The notes under the pieces were generated by a model. The model searched no databases. It saw only the letters and a program-made list of their open reading frames with translations, and was not told the DNA's origin. Of a DNA stretch of 64,000 nt, positions 44,284 through 53,826 are shown in pieces. A program made the position numbers and the translations under genes. Numbering within the stretch: position 1 is the stretch's first letter; each line of letters opens with the position of its first letter. Source of the DNA: Deinococcus radiotolerans. Its GTDB lineage: Bacteria > Deinococcota > Deinococci > Deinococcales > Deinococcaceae. Location: NCBI RefSeq assembly GCF_014647435.1, contig NZ_BMPE01000003.1, positions 62,001 through 126,000 on the forward strand, in the 5' to 3' direction.

Positions 44284-46842
44284 GTGACCTCCGCCGCCCC
44301 GGCCACCCGCTCCCCGCAGACCCGCTGCCCTGCCCCGCTGCTGGACGCGGCAGGCACCCTGCACGCCGGGCCGGAAGAGACCGGTGCCAAGGCGTGGTCC
44401 CTGGCCCGCCTGCACCACTACGGCTTTCGCGTGCCGGAGGTGCTGGTCGTGCCCGCCCACGTGCACCGCGACTGGCTGGATACGGCGCCTGTGCCCAGCA
44501 CCCGCCCGGATCTCCTGAGGGCATGGGCGGCCCGCGCGCCGCTCCCGACTGCTCTGGTGGCGGCGTTGCAGACCCTGGCCGGGCGTGGCCGGCACTGGCG
44601 CGGCGGGCACTGGGCCGTGAGATCCTCCTCGCCGCACGAGGACCACGCGGCGCACGCGTTCGCCGGGCAGTACCTCACCCGCCTGAACGTCGCGGCCGCC
44701 GACCTGCCCACGGCGGTGCGGGACGTCTGGCAGTCCCTGTGGACCGAGCACGCCGTCACGGCCCGCGCGCGCAGCGGCGCCAGGCCCGACATGGCAGTCC
44801 TGTTGACCCCGATGGTGGACGCGGTCAGCAGCGGCGTGACCTTCACGGCCGACCCCGTCACGGGAGCGCCGGACCGTCTGAGCGTTCACGCGGCCTGGGG
44901 CCTGGGGGAGCAGGTCGTGCAGGGCCACGCCGCGGACACGTGGACCTTCCGCACCGACCCCCTGACCAGCACGTTGCGCCTGATCAGTGCCCATGTGGCC
45001 AGCAAGACGGAACAGGTCCGCCCGCAGCCGGGCGGTGGCGTGCAGGTCACCGGGGCGCCCCCCGGGCAGGCCGATCAGCCCGCCCTCAGCCGCCCGCAGG
45101 CCCTGAACGTGGCGCAGCTGACCCGCCTGGCGGCCCTGAGTCTGGACTTCAGCAGGCCCTGCGACCTCGAATGGGCCTTCGACGGCCGCGACGTGTGGCT
45201 TCTCCAGGCCCGGCCCATCACCACGCCGCCCCTTCAGCCCATCATGTGGACCCGGGGGAACATCGGCGAGGTGACCCCGCACCCCCTGCGCGCCGTGGAC
45301 TGGAGCGCCGCGCAGGTCATCACGCCCCACGTCCTGAACGGGGCGCTCACCGTGGCCCGAGTGCCCGCCGAACCGGACGCCCCGCGCTGCGCGCTGCGCG
45401 GCGGGTACCTTTACCTGAACGCCACGGGCCTGCACCGCGATCTGCGCCGCGCATTCGGCCTGACCGCGGCGGACGTGAACGCCCTGATCGGCGGCCCACC
45501 GCTCGCGCCCGCAGACGAGGTCACGCCAGTTGTGCGGTCCGTCCAGATGGCCAACCTGCTGAAGCTGGCGGTCCGCATGCCCGGGCTGCGCCTGCTGGGC
45601 CGCTTTCAGGCCACGCGGCTGATCCGCTGGAGCGCGCGGCAGGCCGGCGCGGCCCTGCCCACAGGCCCGGCAGCGCTTTCCCAGGCCCTGGAGGCCACCT
45701 TCGGTCAGCTGCTGGGCCGGCGGGCGCTGTTCCTGCTCCAGGGGAGCGGCGCCGCCACCTGGGTGCTGCGGGGACTGCTCACGACCCTGCGGCCCGGCGA
45801 GGGCCCGGCGCTGGCGCTGGATCTGCTGCAGGGGGGCCGCCCCAGCGTCAGTGCCGCGCAGGCGCATGACCTGGCCCGACTGGCTGATCTCGCCCGGACC
45901 GATCCGGCCGCGCGGGCGTGGCTGCAAGCGGCCGAACCGGACTGGCCGCCACCCCATCCGGTTGGGCGGCCGCTGCGCAGAGGCCTTCAGCGGTTCCTGC
46001 GCCGGTACGGGCACCGCGCCACCCTGGAGAGCTACAGCTCGCCGCCCCGCTGGCGAGACGACCCCCGGCCGGTCCTGGCCCACCTGGCCCTGCTGCTCGA
46101 CCGGCCGCCCCTCACGGCCCGGCCCCGCCGCCCGGTCCGGGCCGCCCTGTGGTGGCCGGTCGCGGCGCTGCTGGCCGCGCTGGCCCGTCAGGAACTCCGC
46201 GACCGTGAACTGGGCCGCAGCGCCGTCTTCAGTCCCGTCGGACCGTACAGGCGCGTGCTCCTCGGCGCCGGGACCCAGTGGGCCGCGCAGGGCGTCCTGA
46301 CCCGGGCGGAGGACGTCTTCGACCTGACGCTGCCCGAGGTGCACGCCGCCCTGCGCGGCGAGCGGCCCCTCAGGGGCCTGCGTGACCTCACCCGTGACCG
46401 TCAGGCCACCCTGGCCCGTCAGCAGGCAACGCGCCCGCCTGATCTCCTCATGGAAGGTTCCGTCAGTCCAGCTCAGGCCTCACCGCCCCCAGCGCCGCCG
46501 GGAGGGCTCCCCAGCTGGTCCGGGACCTGCGCCAGCCGGGGTGCTGTCACGGGCCGCGCGTGCGTGCTGCGTAGCCCGGCCGACCACGCCGACCTGCGCC
46601 CCGGTGACATTCTGATCGCCCCCAGCGCCACGCCCGCCTGGACGCCCCTGTACCTGCAGGTCCGGGGACTCGTGCTGGAGACCGGCGGCCTCCTCTCACA
46701 CGGCGCGATCGTGGCCCGCGAATTCGGGCTGCCCACCCTCATCAACGTCCCGGGGCTCCTGAACGAGGTGCAGACCGGCGATCACCTGCACCTTGACGCG
46801 ACGAACGGCACGCTCACCCGCGTGGCCCGGACCGGTCCATGA
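44284..46842 (+). CDS. PEP-utilising phosphotransferase resembling rifampin phosphotransferase
   Basis: 852-residue three-part enzyme. The N-terminal ATP-binding half contains [40 protein letters not shown] and [19 protein letters not shown], as in PEP synthase and rifampin phosphotransferase. [20 protein letters not shown] opens the variable substrate-binding middle. The C-terminal swivelling domain has the phosphohistidine motif [20 protein letters not shown] (His about 806). Length and order match rifampin phosphotransferase better than PEP synthase, since the PEP-binding barrel is absent. Whether the substrate is an antibiotic or a native compound is open. GTG at 44284 is chosen for TACCCT seven bases upstream. 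It is coupled to the next gene by ATGA. Confidence 0.82.
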   Translation: MTSAAPATRSPQTRCPAPLLDAAGTLHAGPEETGAKAWSLARLHHYGFRVPEVLVVPAHVHRDWLDTAPVPSTRPDLLRAWAARAPLPTALVAALQTLAGRGRHWRGGHWAVRSSSPHEDHAAHAFAGQYLTRLNVAAADLPTAVRDVWQSLWTEHAVTARARSGARPDMAVLLTPMVDAVSSGVTFTADPVTGAPDRLSVHAAWGLGEQVVQGHAADTWTFRTDPLTSTLRLISAHVASKTEQVRPQPGGGVQVTGAPPGQADQPALSRPQALNVAQLTRLAALSLDFSRPCDLEWAFDGRDVWLLQARPITTPPLQPIMWTRGNIGEVTPHPLRAVDWSAAQVITPHVLNGALTVARVPAEPDAPRCALRGGYLYLNATGLHRDLRRAFGLTAADVNALIGGPPLAPADEVTPVVRSVQMANLLKLAVRMPGLRLLGRFQATRLIRWSARQAGAALPTGPAALSQALEATFGQLLGRRALFLLQGSGAATWVLRGLLTTLRPGEGPALALDLLQGGRPSVSAAQAHDLARLADLARTDPAARAWLQAAEPDWPPPHPVGRPLRRGLQRFLRRYGHRATLESYSSPPRWRDDPRPVLAHLALLLDRPPLTARPRRPVRAALWWPVAALLAALARQELRDRELGRSAVFSPVGPYRRVLLGAGTQWAAQGVLTRAEDVFDLTLPEVHAALRGERPLRGLRDLTRDRQATLARQQATRPPDLLMEGSVSPAQASPPPAPPGGLPSWSGTCASRGAVTGRACVLRSPADHADLRPGDILIAPSATPAWTPLYLQVRGLVLETGGLLSHGAIVAREFGLPTLINVPGLLNEVQTGDHLHLDATNGTLTRVARTGP

Positions 46843-47942
46843 CCGCCCGGTCCCTGCGTCAGCGGGTCATCCGCGCCGCGCTGCTGTTCCTAGGGTTCAA
46901 GTTCGCCACGTTGCTGGTCAATGCCCTGAGCCTGCCGCGCCTGCACGCTGCTCCGGCGCCCGGGGCGCGCCGCGTGTCCATCCTGATTCCCGCGCGGGAC
47001 GAGGCGCGCAACCTCGCCCAGCTGTTGCCGGGCGCGGTCCGGCAGGGGGCGCTGGAGGTCCTGGTGATTGACGACGGCAGTACCGACGGCACGGCTCAGG
47101 TGGCCCGCGCGGCCGGCGCGCGCGTCGTGCCGGGCCGGCCCCTTCCACAGGGCTGGAAGGGCAAGAGCTGGGCCTGCCATCAACTGGCCGAGCAGGCCAG
47201 TGGGGACATCCTGTTGTTTCTGGACGCCGACGTGCGCCTGCACCCGGGCGCCGCCGCCGCTCTGGCCGCGCACCTTCAGGCCAGCCGGGCGGGCCTGGTC
47301 AGCGTGCTGCCCCGCCCGCAGCAGCTCAATCTCGGCACCCGTCTTCTCGCGCCGCTGGTGGACGTGATGGTGCTCACGTGGCTGCCGTACCCCATCCAGC
47401 GGCTGCGCTGGCCCGGCGCGACCACCGCCAACGCGCAGGTGATGGCCTTTCGCCGCGCGGCGTACGACGCGGCCGGTGGGCACCGCGCCGTGCGCCACGA
47501 GATGCTGGAGGGCACCCAGCTGGCCCGGCGGGTGCGGGCCACTGGCTGGCCGGTCACGAAGACCGTGGGCGCCGCCCTGATCGGGATTCGGGCCTACGCC
47601 TCCTATCCGGCGTCGGTGCAGGGGTTCAGCAAGCACGCGCTGCACGTGCACCTCGGCTCGCGGGCGCTGATGGTCGCGCTGAGCGCGCTGCATTTTCTGG
47701 TGTACACGTGGCCGTGGCTGATCCCGGCCGGTGGGCGCGCGCACTGGGCGCTCCGTCTGCTGGGCCCGGCCGAGCGGATCCTGGTGAACCTGTTCACCGG
47801 GCGGCGCCGCGCTGCGGACCTGGGTGAAGGCCTGCTCGTTCCCCTGACCCTGCCGGCAGCGCTGCCGGCTTACCGGCTCGCCCTGCGAGCGCGGGTGACC
47901 TGGAAGGGACGCGCCTATGAGAACGACCCGTCCCGGCCCTGA
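46839..47942 (+). CDS. GT2 glycosyltransferase (CruC-like)
   Basis: 367-residue membrane-bound glycosyltransferase. The N-terminal segment [17 protein letters not shown] is a membrane anchor. The GT-A core follows: [60 protein letters not shown] and the metal-binding [31 protein letters not shown] and an acceptor motif with E-G-T-x-L ([16 protein letters not shown]) match the carotenoid/hydroxychlorobactene glucosyltransferase branch. The C-terminal part has two more hydrophobic stretches ([20 protein letters not shown] and a Leu/Ala-rich one). Coupling by ATGA to a phosphotransferase gene suggests both modify one small lipid or carotenoid-like acceptor, which is inference only. Confidence 0.82.
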   Translation: MTARSLRQRVIRAALLFLGFKFATLLVNALSLPRLHAAPAPGARRVSILIPARDEARNLAQLLPGAVRQGALEVLVIDDGSTDGTAQVARAAGARVVPGRPLPQGWKGKSWACHQLAEQASGDILLFLDADVRLHPGAAAALAAHLQASRAGLVSVLPRPQQLNLGTRLLAPLVDVMVLTWLPYPIQRLRWPGATTANAQVMAFRRAAYDAAGGHRAVRHEMLEGTQLARRVRATGWPVTKTVGAALIGIRAYASYPASVQGFSKHALHVHLGSRALMVALSALHFLVYTWPWLIPAGGRAHWALRLLGPAERILVNLFTGRRRAADLGEGLLVPLTLPAALPAYRLALRARVTWKGRAYENDPSRP

Positions 47943-47962
47943 TCCGGGAGATCAGGTTACAA

Positions 47963-47996
47963 ATCACTTTACATTACAAAGTGATGGGATTATGGT
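47963..47996 (+). promoter_or_regulatory. Promoter and operator-like inverted repeat of the OYE gene
   Basis: A perfect inverted repeat ATCACTTT (47963-47970) and AAAGTGAT (47978-47985) overlaps TTTACA (47968-47973). TATGGT (47991-47996) lies 17 bp downstream, seven bases before the ATG. A repressor on the repeat would block the -35. No regulator gene is adjacent. Confidence 0.65.
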
Positions 47997-48003
47997 GGCG
48001 GGC

Positions 48004-49140
48004 ATGTCTGACGTGTCTGCCCTCTTCGAGCCCTACACCTTCCGCAGCGGCGTGCAGGTCCGTAACCGCCTGGCGCTGGCGCCCATGACCACCACCTCCG
48101 CCGACCCGGACGACAACGTTTCCGCCGCGGAACTCGACTACATCGCCCGGCGTTCCGCTGGCGTCGGCCTGGTCATCACGGCGGTCGCCTACGTCACCCC
48201 GGGCGGCAAAGGCTTCCCCGGCCAGTTCGGCGCTGAACACGACGGCCGCCTCGACAGCCTGCGCGCCCTCGCCGGACGCATCAAGGCCGCCGGCGCCCGC
48301 GCCGTGCTCCAGATCTTCCACGCCGGACACAACGCCCCGCCCGAACTGGTGGGTGGAGACGTCACCTCCGCCAGCGACGTCCCGTCCACCCAGGCGCACC
48401 GCGCCCACGTGCCGGTCCGCGCGCTGAGCAGCGACGAGGTGGCCGCCATCGTCCGGGACTTCGGCCACGCCACCCGCCGCGCCATTGACGCCGGTTTCGA
48501 CGGCGTGGAAATCCACGGCGCCAACGGCTACCTGATCCAGCAGTTCGTTTCCGCGCACAGCAACCGCCGCGAGGACCAGTGGGGCGGCACTCCCGAAAAG
48601 CGGCTCGCGTTCCCGCTGGCCATCATTGACGAGGTCCAGCGGGCCCGCGCCCAGGCCCCCCAGCCGTTCCTGATCGGGTACCGGTTCTCGCCCGAGGAAC
48701 CGCAGGATCAGGGCCTGACCATGCACGACACCTTCGCGCTGCTGGACGCGCTGCGCGAACGCCACCTCGACTACGTGCACGTGTCTCTGCACGAGTACGA
48801 CGCCACCCCCCGCCGCGGCGGCGACCCCGACCGCACCCGCCTCCAGCAGATTGCCGAGCACCTGGGTGACACGCCCCTGATCGGCGTGGGCAACATCTGG
48901 ACGCCAGCAGACGCCCAGCGCGCCCTGGACCTGGGTGCGACCTTCGTGGCCCTGGGGCGCGCCCTGCTGCTTGACCCGGAATGGGTTCAGAAAGTGCAGG
49001 CTGGCCGCGCCAACGACCTGCGCACCACCTTCACGCCTGCCGACCGCGACGCCCTCACGCTTCCGGAACCCATGTGGGGCGTCCTGACCGGATTCATGCT
49101 CAAAGACCGCCTCGTCACACCCGCCGAAGCTCACGCCTGA
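48004..49140 (+). CDS. NADH:flavin oxidoreductase, old yellow enzyme family
   Basis: 378-residue FMN enzyme reducing activated alkenes. The N-terminus LFEPYTFRSGVQVRNRLALA and PMTTTSA are family-typical. GKGFPGQFGAEHDGRLDSLR follows; the FHAGHNAP loop holds the substrate His in an H-x-G-H form. IDAGFDGVEIHGANGYLIQQ and FVSAHSNRREDQWGG with LAFPLAIIDEV are diagnostic, and LIGVGNIWTPADAQRALDLG ends the FMN phosphate site. ATG at 48004 is preferred because TATGGT stands seven bases upstream. It stands alone between the GT2 gene and a strong terminator. Physiological substrate unknown; electrophile or redox stress is the usual context. Confidence 0.92.
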   Translation: MSDVSALFEPYTFRSGVQVRNRLALAPMTTTSADPDDNVSAAELDYIARRSAGVGLVITAVAYVTPGGKGFPGQFGAEHDGRLDSLRALAGRIKAAGARAVLQIFHAGHNAPPELVGGDVTSASDVPSTQAHRAHVPVRALSSDEVAAIVRDFGHATRRAIDAGFDGVEIHGANGYLIQQFVSAHSNRREDQWGGTPEKRLAFPLAIIDEVQRARAQAPQPFLIGYRFSPEEPQDQGLTMHDTFALLDALRERHLDYVHVSLHEYDATPRRGGDPDRTRLQQIAEHLGDTPLIGVGNIWTPADAQRALDLGATFVALGRALLLDPEWVQKVQAGRANDLRTTFTPADRDALTLPEPMWGVLTGFMLKDRLVTPAEAHA

Positions 49141-49228
49141 CCCGGCGACCATGACCGGCTGAGCCTGCGGTTCCCGCGCAGGCCCGCCGCGCCAGGGAAC
49201 AAACAATCAGACGCCTCGCTGAGGCCCT

Positions 49229-49265
49229 GCGCCGCCCGGCACTCCACGCGAGTGCCGGGCGGCGC
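49229..49265 (+). terminator. Terminator of the OYE gene
   Basis: A perfect 15-bp stem, GCGCCGCCCGGCACT (49229-49243) and AGTGCCGGGCGGCGC (49251-49265), with a 7-nt loop, followed by CCGTCTTGTG. It is the strongest hairpin in the window. Confidence 0.85.
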
Positions 49266-49379
49266 CCGTCTTGTGGGGTGTGGCTGGCGCTTCTGGTCCT
49301 GGGCGGTGGCGGCCGCTGCGTGGGGTGGAACGGCCGGGTGCTGAAGGGAGGCGCCTTTGTGAGCGTTGCTGATCGAGTG

Positions 49380-49434
49380 TTGACATGATTGATTGTTTGT
49401 GCGCATACTCATGGCACGAAGAGGAAATCAATCA
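49380..49434 (+). promoter_or_regulatory. Promoter of the sugar operon with DeoR-type operator repeats
   Basis: TTGACA (49380-49385), an 18-bp spacer and CATACT (49404-49409). TGATTGATT (49386-49394) and AATCAATCA (49426-49434) are a perfect inverted pair, and TGATTGTTT (49390-49398) recurs on the reverse strand at 49201-49209 and 55641-55649. The last copy lies upstream of the deoR-family gene, so these are probable binding sites of that regulator. Confidence 0.65.
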
Positions 49435-49471
49435 GACACGCTCAACCGAGAGCGATGCCATGGAGGAGTGC

Positions 49472-50437
49472 ATGCAGTACGCCACCCGCCTCAATTCACT
49501 CAGGTCCAGACCGGAGCTGTACTTCCCGCCGGGCCGGATCACCACCCTCGATCTGCTGCGCCGCGCCACCCAGATTCAGGGCCTCAACTCGCTGAGCATG
49601 AACTACCCCGAGCACTTCGCCGACACGACCCTGGCCGAGGTTCGCCAGTTTCTGGGCGACGCCGGGCTCACGCTCGACAGCCTGAACATCCGCTTCCCGG
49701 CAGAGGACTTCGGGGACGGCGGCTTCACCCACCCGGACGCCCGCGTGCGGCAGGCCGCCATCGACCTGACGTGCCGCGCCGTGGACGCCTGCGTCGAGCT
49801 GGGTGGACAGGACATCATCGTCTGGCCCGGGTACGACGGCTTCGACTACCCCTTCCAGGACGAGTACGCCCGCATGTTCGACGACACCGTGGCGGCGTTC
49901 GCGCGGATCGCAGCGCACAACCCGGCGGTCCGGATCGGCATCGAGTACAAGCCGCGCGAACCCCGCAAGCACTCGCTGCTGGCCAACATGGGCGAGACGC
50001 TGCTGGCGGTCAGTGCCGTGGACGCCGACAACCTGGGCGTCGTGCTCGACTACTGCCACACCCTGATGGCCAACGAGCACCCGCCGAAGGTGGCGGGGCT
50101 GGCCCTGGGACGCGGCAAACTGTTCGGCGTGCACCTCAACGACGGCTACGGCCAGCAGGACGACGGCATGATGGTGGGCACGGCCTCGCTGGTCACGACG
50201 GTGGAACTGCTCGTGACGCTGCTGCGGCACGGCTACGCCGGATCGATCTACTTCGACACCTTCCCCGTCCGTGAGGACCCGGTGCGTGAATGTGAGTGGA
50301 ACATCCGCATCTCTGAGCGTTTGCTCGGGATGGCCCGGGAGGTCGTGGCCACCACGCCGCCCAGCACCACCCACGACCCCTTCACCGTGACCCGCGTGAT
50401 CGAACAGCTGCTCATCCCGGAGCGGGTGCATGTCTGA
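49472..50437 (+). CDS. Sugar isomerase/epimerase, xylose isomerase-like TIM barrel
   Basis: 321-residue AP-endonuclease-2-type barrel. Metal-site residues are likely in AVRIGIEYKPREPRKH (Glu), NLGVVLDYCHTLMANEHPP (Asp, His) and KLFGVHLNDGYGQQDDGM (His, Asp). GLNSLSMNYPEHF marks strand 2. The layout resembles rhamnose isomerase-like and sugar isomerase/epimerase families but is shorter than RhaI. GGAGGAG three bases before the ATG at 49472 sets the start. It is the first gene of a five-gene operon with a kinase and an importer, so it probably isomerises the imported sugar before phosphorylation. Substrate unresolved. Confidence 0.85.
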   Translation: MQYATRLNSLRSRPELYFPPGRITTLDLLRRATQIQGLNSLSMNYPEHFADTTLAEVRQFLGDAGLTLDSLNIRFPAEDFGDGGFTHPDARVRQAAIDLTCRAVDACVELGGQDIIVWPGYDGFDYPFQDEYARMFDDTVAAFARIAAHNPAVRIGIEYKPREPRKHSLLANMGETLLAVSAVDADNLGVVLDYCHTLMANEHPPKVAGLALGRGKLFGVHLNDGYGQQDDGMMVGTASLVTTVELLVTLLRHGYAGSIYFDTFPVREDPVRECEWNIRISERLLGMAREVVATTPPSTTHDPFTVTRVIEQLLIPERVHV

Positions 50438-51299
50438 CGTCCTGGTGGTGGGCAGCATTCACCTTGACCGCATGGTGAGCGTGGCCGCCTTCCCCCAGCC
50501 CGGCGAGACCATCGTCTCGCTGGACACCTGGACGCAACTGGGCGGCAAGGGCGCCAACCAGGCCGTGGCCAGCGCGCAGCAGCATCCGACCCGGCTGGTG
50601 GCCTGCGTCGGCCGGGACCGGGACGGCGAACAGGCCCGCGCCCTCCTGACCGCCCGGGGCGTCAGCGTGGTCCTCAGCGAGTCCGCGACCCAGGCGACCG
50701 GCAGCAGCGTCGCCCTGATCGACGCGGCCGGCGAGAACATGGGCATCATCGCGCCCGCCGCCAACACCGACCTCACGCCAGCCGCCGTCACCGCCGCGCT
50801 GGACACGCCGCCCGCCCTGGTCCTCTGCCAGTGGGAGACGCCGCCGGACACCCTGAGCGCCGTTCTGGAGGCCGCCCGCCGCCGCGGCATTCCCACCCTG
50901 CTCAACGCCGCGCCCTGGCGCGAGGACTACCGCGCCCTGCTGCCCCTGGCCGATCACGTGATCGTCAACGCGGTCGAGGCCGCCGCCTGGCTGGGCCGGC
51001 CGGTCGACCCGCACGCCCAGACCCTTCCCTTCGACCATCCCAGCGTCACCGTCACCCTCGGAGCGGACGGCGCCGCCCACTACGCGCGCGGCCACCTCCG
51101 CCACCGCCAGCCCGCCCCCCGCGTGCAGGCGCAGTCCACCCACGGGGCCGGCGACCGCTTCGTGGGCACCCTCGCCGCGCACCTCGCGCAGGGCCGCGCC
51201 CTCCCGGACGCCCTGAGCGCCGCCAGCGCCGCTGCCGCCACCTTCGTGCAGACCCTCCACAAAGCCGAACTTCACACCGAACTTCAGCCTCACCGTTAA
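50430..51299 (+). CDS. PfkB family carbohydrate kinase (ribokinase-like)
   Basis: 289-residue kinase, slightly shorter than ribokinase. The N-terminal signature is VVGSIHLDRMVSVAAFPQPG and the GGKGANQAVA motif follows. The catalytic Asp lies in HGAGDRFVGTLAAHLAQG; the usual GAGDAF/S motif has Arg in place of Ala. The ATG at 50430 lies 8 bp inside the end of the isomerase gene (translational coupling). It phosphorylates the ketose or aldose produced by the isomerase or delivered by the importer. Confidence 0.9.
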   Translation: MSDVLVVGSIHLDRMVSVAAFPQPGETIVSLDTWTQLGGKGANQAVASAQQHPTRLVACVGRDRDGEQARALLTARGVSVVLSESATQATGSSVALIDAAGENMGIIAPAANTDLTPAAVTAALDTPPALVLCQWETPPDTLSAVLEAARRRGIPTLLNAAPWREDYRALLPLADHVIVNAVEAAAWLGRPVDPHAQTLPFDHPSVTVTLGADGAAHYARGHLRHRQPAPRVQAQSTHGAGDRFVGTLAAHLAQGRALPDALSAASAAAATFVQTLHKAELHTELQPHR

Positions 51300-51311
51300 A
51301 GGAGCACACTC

Positions 51312-52307
51312 ATGCGCAACCGGACTGTTCTGACCCTGACCCTGGCCCTCACCGCCCCGCTCGCCGCGGCCGCCACCTTCTCCCCGGACGCGGAAAAAGA
51401 CCGCATCGACTCCACGCAGCTGACCGCCAAGTTCGGCCCCGTCCCCAAACTCCCGGCCGACACCCGCATCGGCGGCGTGATGAAGGCGCTGTCCAACGAG
51501 TACTGGCAGCTGCTGCGCAAGGGCTACCAGAATGGCGCGCGCAAGTACGGCGTGCAGGTCGACGCGCAGGCTCCCAGCAACGAGAGTGACCAGATCGGGC
51601 AGCTCAGCATGATGAACACCATGATGGGCAAGGGCTACAAGGCGTTCCTGCTCTCGCCGCAGACGGACGCGAACCTGCTGCCCGGCGTGCAGCGCGCCAA
51701 GGACCGCCAGCTGCTCACCATCAACGTGAACGACGCGCTCGTGTCCACCACCCCACACTTCGTCGGCAACATCCAGCGCCAGAACGGCGTCAGCGTCGCC
51801 GAGTACCTCATCAAGACATTCCCCGCAGGCGGTAAGGTCGCCGTGATCGAGGGCCAGCCCGGCGTGTACGCCGCGGGCCAGCGCACCGGCGGCTTCAAGG
51901 ACACCCTCGCCAAGAGCAAGTTCAAGATCGTGGCCAGCGTGCCCGCCAACTGGGACCGGCAGCAGGCCTTCAACGTCGCCCGTGACATCCTGCGCAAGAA
52001 CCCGGACCTGACCGCGTTCTACGCCAACAACGACACCATGGCCCTCGGCGTGGTCGAAGCCGTGAAGTCCGCCGGGCGACTCGGCAAGACCCTGGTCTTC
52101 GGCACGGACGGCATCAACGCCGCCTACGACAGCATCAAGAAGGGCGAACTGACCGGCACCGTGGACTCCTTCCCGGTCCTGACGGGCGAGGTCGCCATGG
52201 AAGTCACGGTGCGCCTGCTGGCCGGGCAGAAACTGCCGCGCGTGATCGCCACGCCCCAGGCGCTGGTCACGAAAGCCAATTACAAGCAGTACGAGCAGTT
52301 CAAGTAA
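51312..52307 (+). CDS. Sugar-binding protein of ABC importer (RbsB-like)
   Basis: 331-residue periplasmic-binding protein. Signal peptide MRNRTVLTLTLALTAPLAAA (residues 1-20), then a 35-residue lead before the fold starts at RIGGVMKALSNEYWQLLRKG. Ligand-lobe motifs are KAFLLSPQTDANLLPGVQRA, QLLTINVNDALV, NPDLTAFYANNDTMALGVVE and LVFGTDGINAAYDSIKKGEL. AAAGGAG before the ATG sets the start. It is followed after 10 bp by the ATPase gene, with no intervening hairpin, unlike the other two binding-protein genes in this window. Confidence 0.92.
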   Translation: MRNRTVLTLTLALTAPLAAAATFSPDAEKDRIDSTQLTAKFGPVPKLPADTRIGGVMKALSNEYWQLLRKGYQNGARKYGVQVDAQAPSNESDQIGQLSMMNTMMGKGYKAFLLSPQTDANLLPGVQRAKDRQLLTINVNDALVSTTPHFVGNIQRQNGVSVAEYLIKTFPAGGKVAVIEGQPGVYAAGQRTGGFKDTLAKSKFKIVASVPANWDRQQAFNVARDILRKNPDLTAFYANNDTMALGVVEAVKSAGRLGKTLVFGTDGINAAYDSIKKGELTGTVDSFPVLTGEVAMEVTVRLLAGQKLPRVIATPQALVTKANYKQYEQFK

Positions 52308-52317
52308 GGAGCTGCCC

Positions 52318-53826
52318 GTGACCGCACTCCTGTCCGCCCACGACATCCGCAAAGCCTTCAGCGGCGTGACCGTGCTGCAGGGCGTGTCCTTCAGCGTCGA
52401 GCCGGGCGAGGTGCACGCCCTGCTGGGCGAGAACGGGGCCGGCAAGTCCACCCTGCTCAAAACCCTGTTCGGGATCTACCAGGCGGACAGCGGCGTCCTG
52501 CGGGTGGACGGCCAGGAGGTCACCTTCCGCGGTCCCCGCGACGCGCAGCGGCACGGCGTCGCCATGATCCACCAGGAGCTCGCGCTCGTGCCTGAACTGA
52601 GTGTCGCGCAGAACGTGCTGCTCGGGCAGGAAGGGCAGGGCCCCTGGCTGAACTACCGCCACCTGAATGACCGCGCCCGGCCGTACCTGGACCAGGTCGG
52701 GCTGCAGGTAGACCCCCGCCGACCGGTGCGGCAGCTGACCATCGCGCAGCAGCAGATGGTGGAGATCGCCCGCGCCCTGGCGCTCCAGGCCCGGGTGATC
52801 ATCATGGACGAGCCGACCTCCAGCCTCGCCATGCAGGAGATCGAGGCGCTGTACGGCGTGATCCGCACCCTGACCGCGCGCGGCGTGGGCATCGTGTACG
52901 TCAGTCACCACTTCGACGAGATCGAGGCCCTGGCCGACCGCGTGACTGTGCTGCGCGACGGCCAGCACATCGCCACCGTGGACCAGCGGGCCGTGACCCG
53001 CGAGCAGCTGGTGTCGATGATGGTCGGCCGGGACATTCCGGCGCTGCACGGTCAGGCGCCCCGGCCCCTCGGGGACGTGCGGCTGGACGTGCGGGGCCTG
53101 ACGCGCCGTGGCGTGTTCGAGGACGTGACGTTCCAGGTGTGCGCCGGGGAGATTGTCACGCTGGCGGGCCTGATCGGCTCGGGCCGCACCGACGTGCTGC
53201 GCGCCGTCTACGGCGCGGACGGCGGCGTGACCGGCACCGTCCACCTCGACGGGGAGGCGCTGGCGCGCCGCTCGCCGGACCGCCTGATGCGCCGCGGCGT
53301 GGGCTTCATCGCCGAGGATCGCCGCCAGCAGGGCATCGTCCCGGACGCCCCGGTCAGCCTGAACCTGCTGCTCACCAGCTGGGCCAAGGGCAAGGTGGGC
53401 CTGGGGGCGCGCGAGAGCCGCGCCGTGGTCGAGCCGCTCATGGAGCGGCTGCGCGTGCGGCCCGCCAACCCGCAGCAGATCATCCGGCGCCTGTCGGGTG
53501 GCAACCAGCAGAAGGTCATCCTGGCGCGCTGGCTGGCCGCTGGCTGCACGCTGCTGCTCATCGACGAACCCACCCGCGGGATCGACGTGGCCAGCAAGGC
53601 CGACCTCTACGCGCTGCTGGACGAACTCGCGGCGCAGGGCGTGGCGGTGCTGATGGTCTCGTCGGAACTGCCCGAGGTGCTGCGCCTGAGTGACCGTGTG
53701 CTCGTCATGCGCGGCGGGCGCGTCGCGGGAGAACTCTCAAGGCAGGAGGCCAGCGAGGAACGCATCCTCGCGCTGGCGACAGGAGCGAACGCCGATGCAA
53801 CAGGTTACGCAGATGCAAGCGACTAA
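52318..53826 (+). CDS. Sugar ABC importer ATPase with two nucleotide-binding domains (RbsA-like)
   Basis: 502-residue CUT2 ATPase. The first domain is complete (LLGENGAGKSTLLKTLFGIY, Walker A; LTIAQQQMVEIARALALQAR, signature in QLTIAQQQM form; IIMDEPTSSLAMQE, Walker B; YVSHHFDEIEAL, switch). The second domain has the usual degenerate Walker A (TLAGLIGSGRTDVLRAVYG) but a good signature (LSGGNQQKVILARWLA) and Walker B (LLLIDEPTRGIDVAS). GTG at 52318 is preceded by AAGGAG. The gene's end overlaps the permease start by about 30 bp. Confidence 0.93.
   Translation: MTALLSAHDIRKAFSGVTVLQGVSFSVEPGEVHALLGENGAGKSTLLKTLFGIYQADSGVLRVDGQEVTFRGPRDAQRHGVAMIHQELALVPELSVAQNVLLGQEGQGPWLNYRHLNDRARPYLDQVGLQVDPRRPVRQLTIAQQQMVEIARALALQARVIIMDEPTSSLAMQEIEALYGVIRTLTARGVGIVYVSHHFDEIEALADRVTVLRDGQHIATVDQRAVTREQLVSMMVGRDIPALHGQAPRPLGDVRLDVRGLTRRGVFEDVTFQVCAGEIVTLAGLIGSGRTDVLRAVYGADGGVTGTVHLDGEALARRSPDRLMRRGVGFIAEDRRQQGIVPDAPVSLNLLLTSWAKGKVGLGARESRAVVEPLMERLRVRPANPQQIIRRLSGGNQQKVILARWLAAGCTLLLIDEPTRGIDVASKADLYALLDELAAQGVAVLMVSSELPEVLRLSDRVLVMRGGRVAGELSRQEASEERILALATGANADATGYADASD

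Noticed and set aside
42910..46344. Very long reverse-strand open frame continuing upstream of the mannoside ATPase
   Set aside because: It is antisense to the LacI regulator and the phosphotransferase, has no domain, and arises from GC-rich codon bias. The ATPase has its own ribosome binding site and start at 42909.
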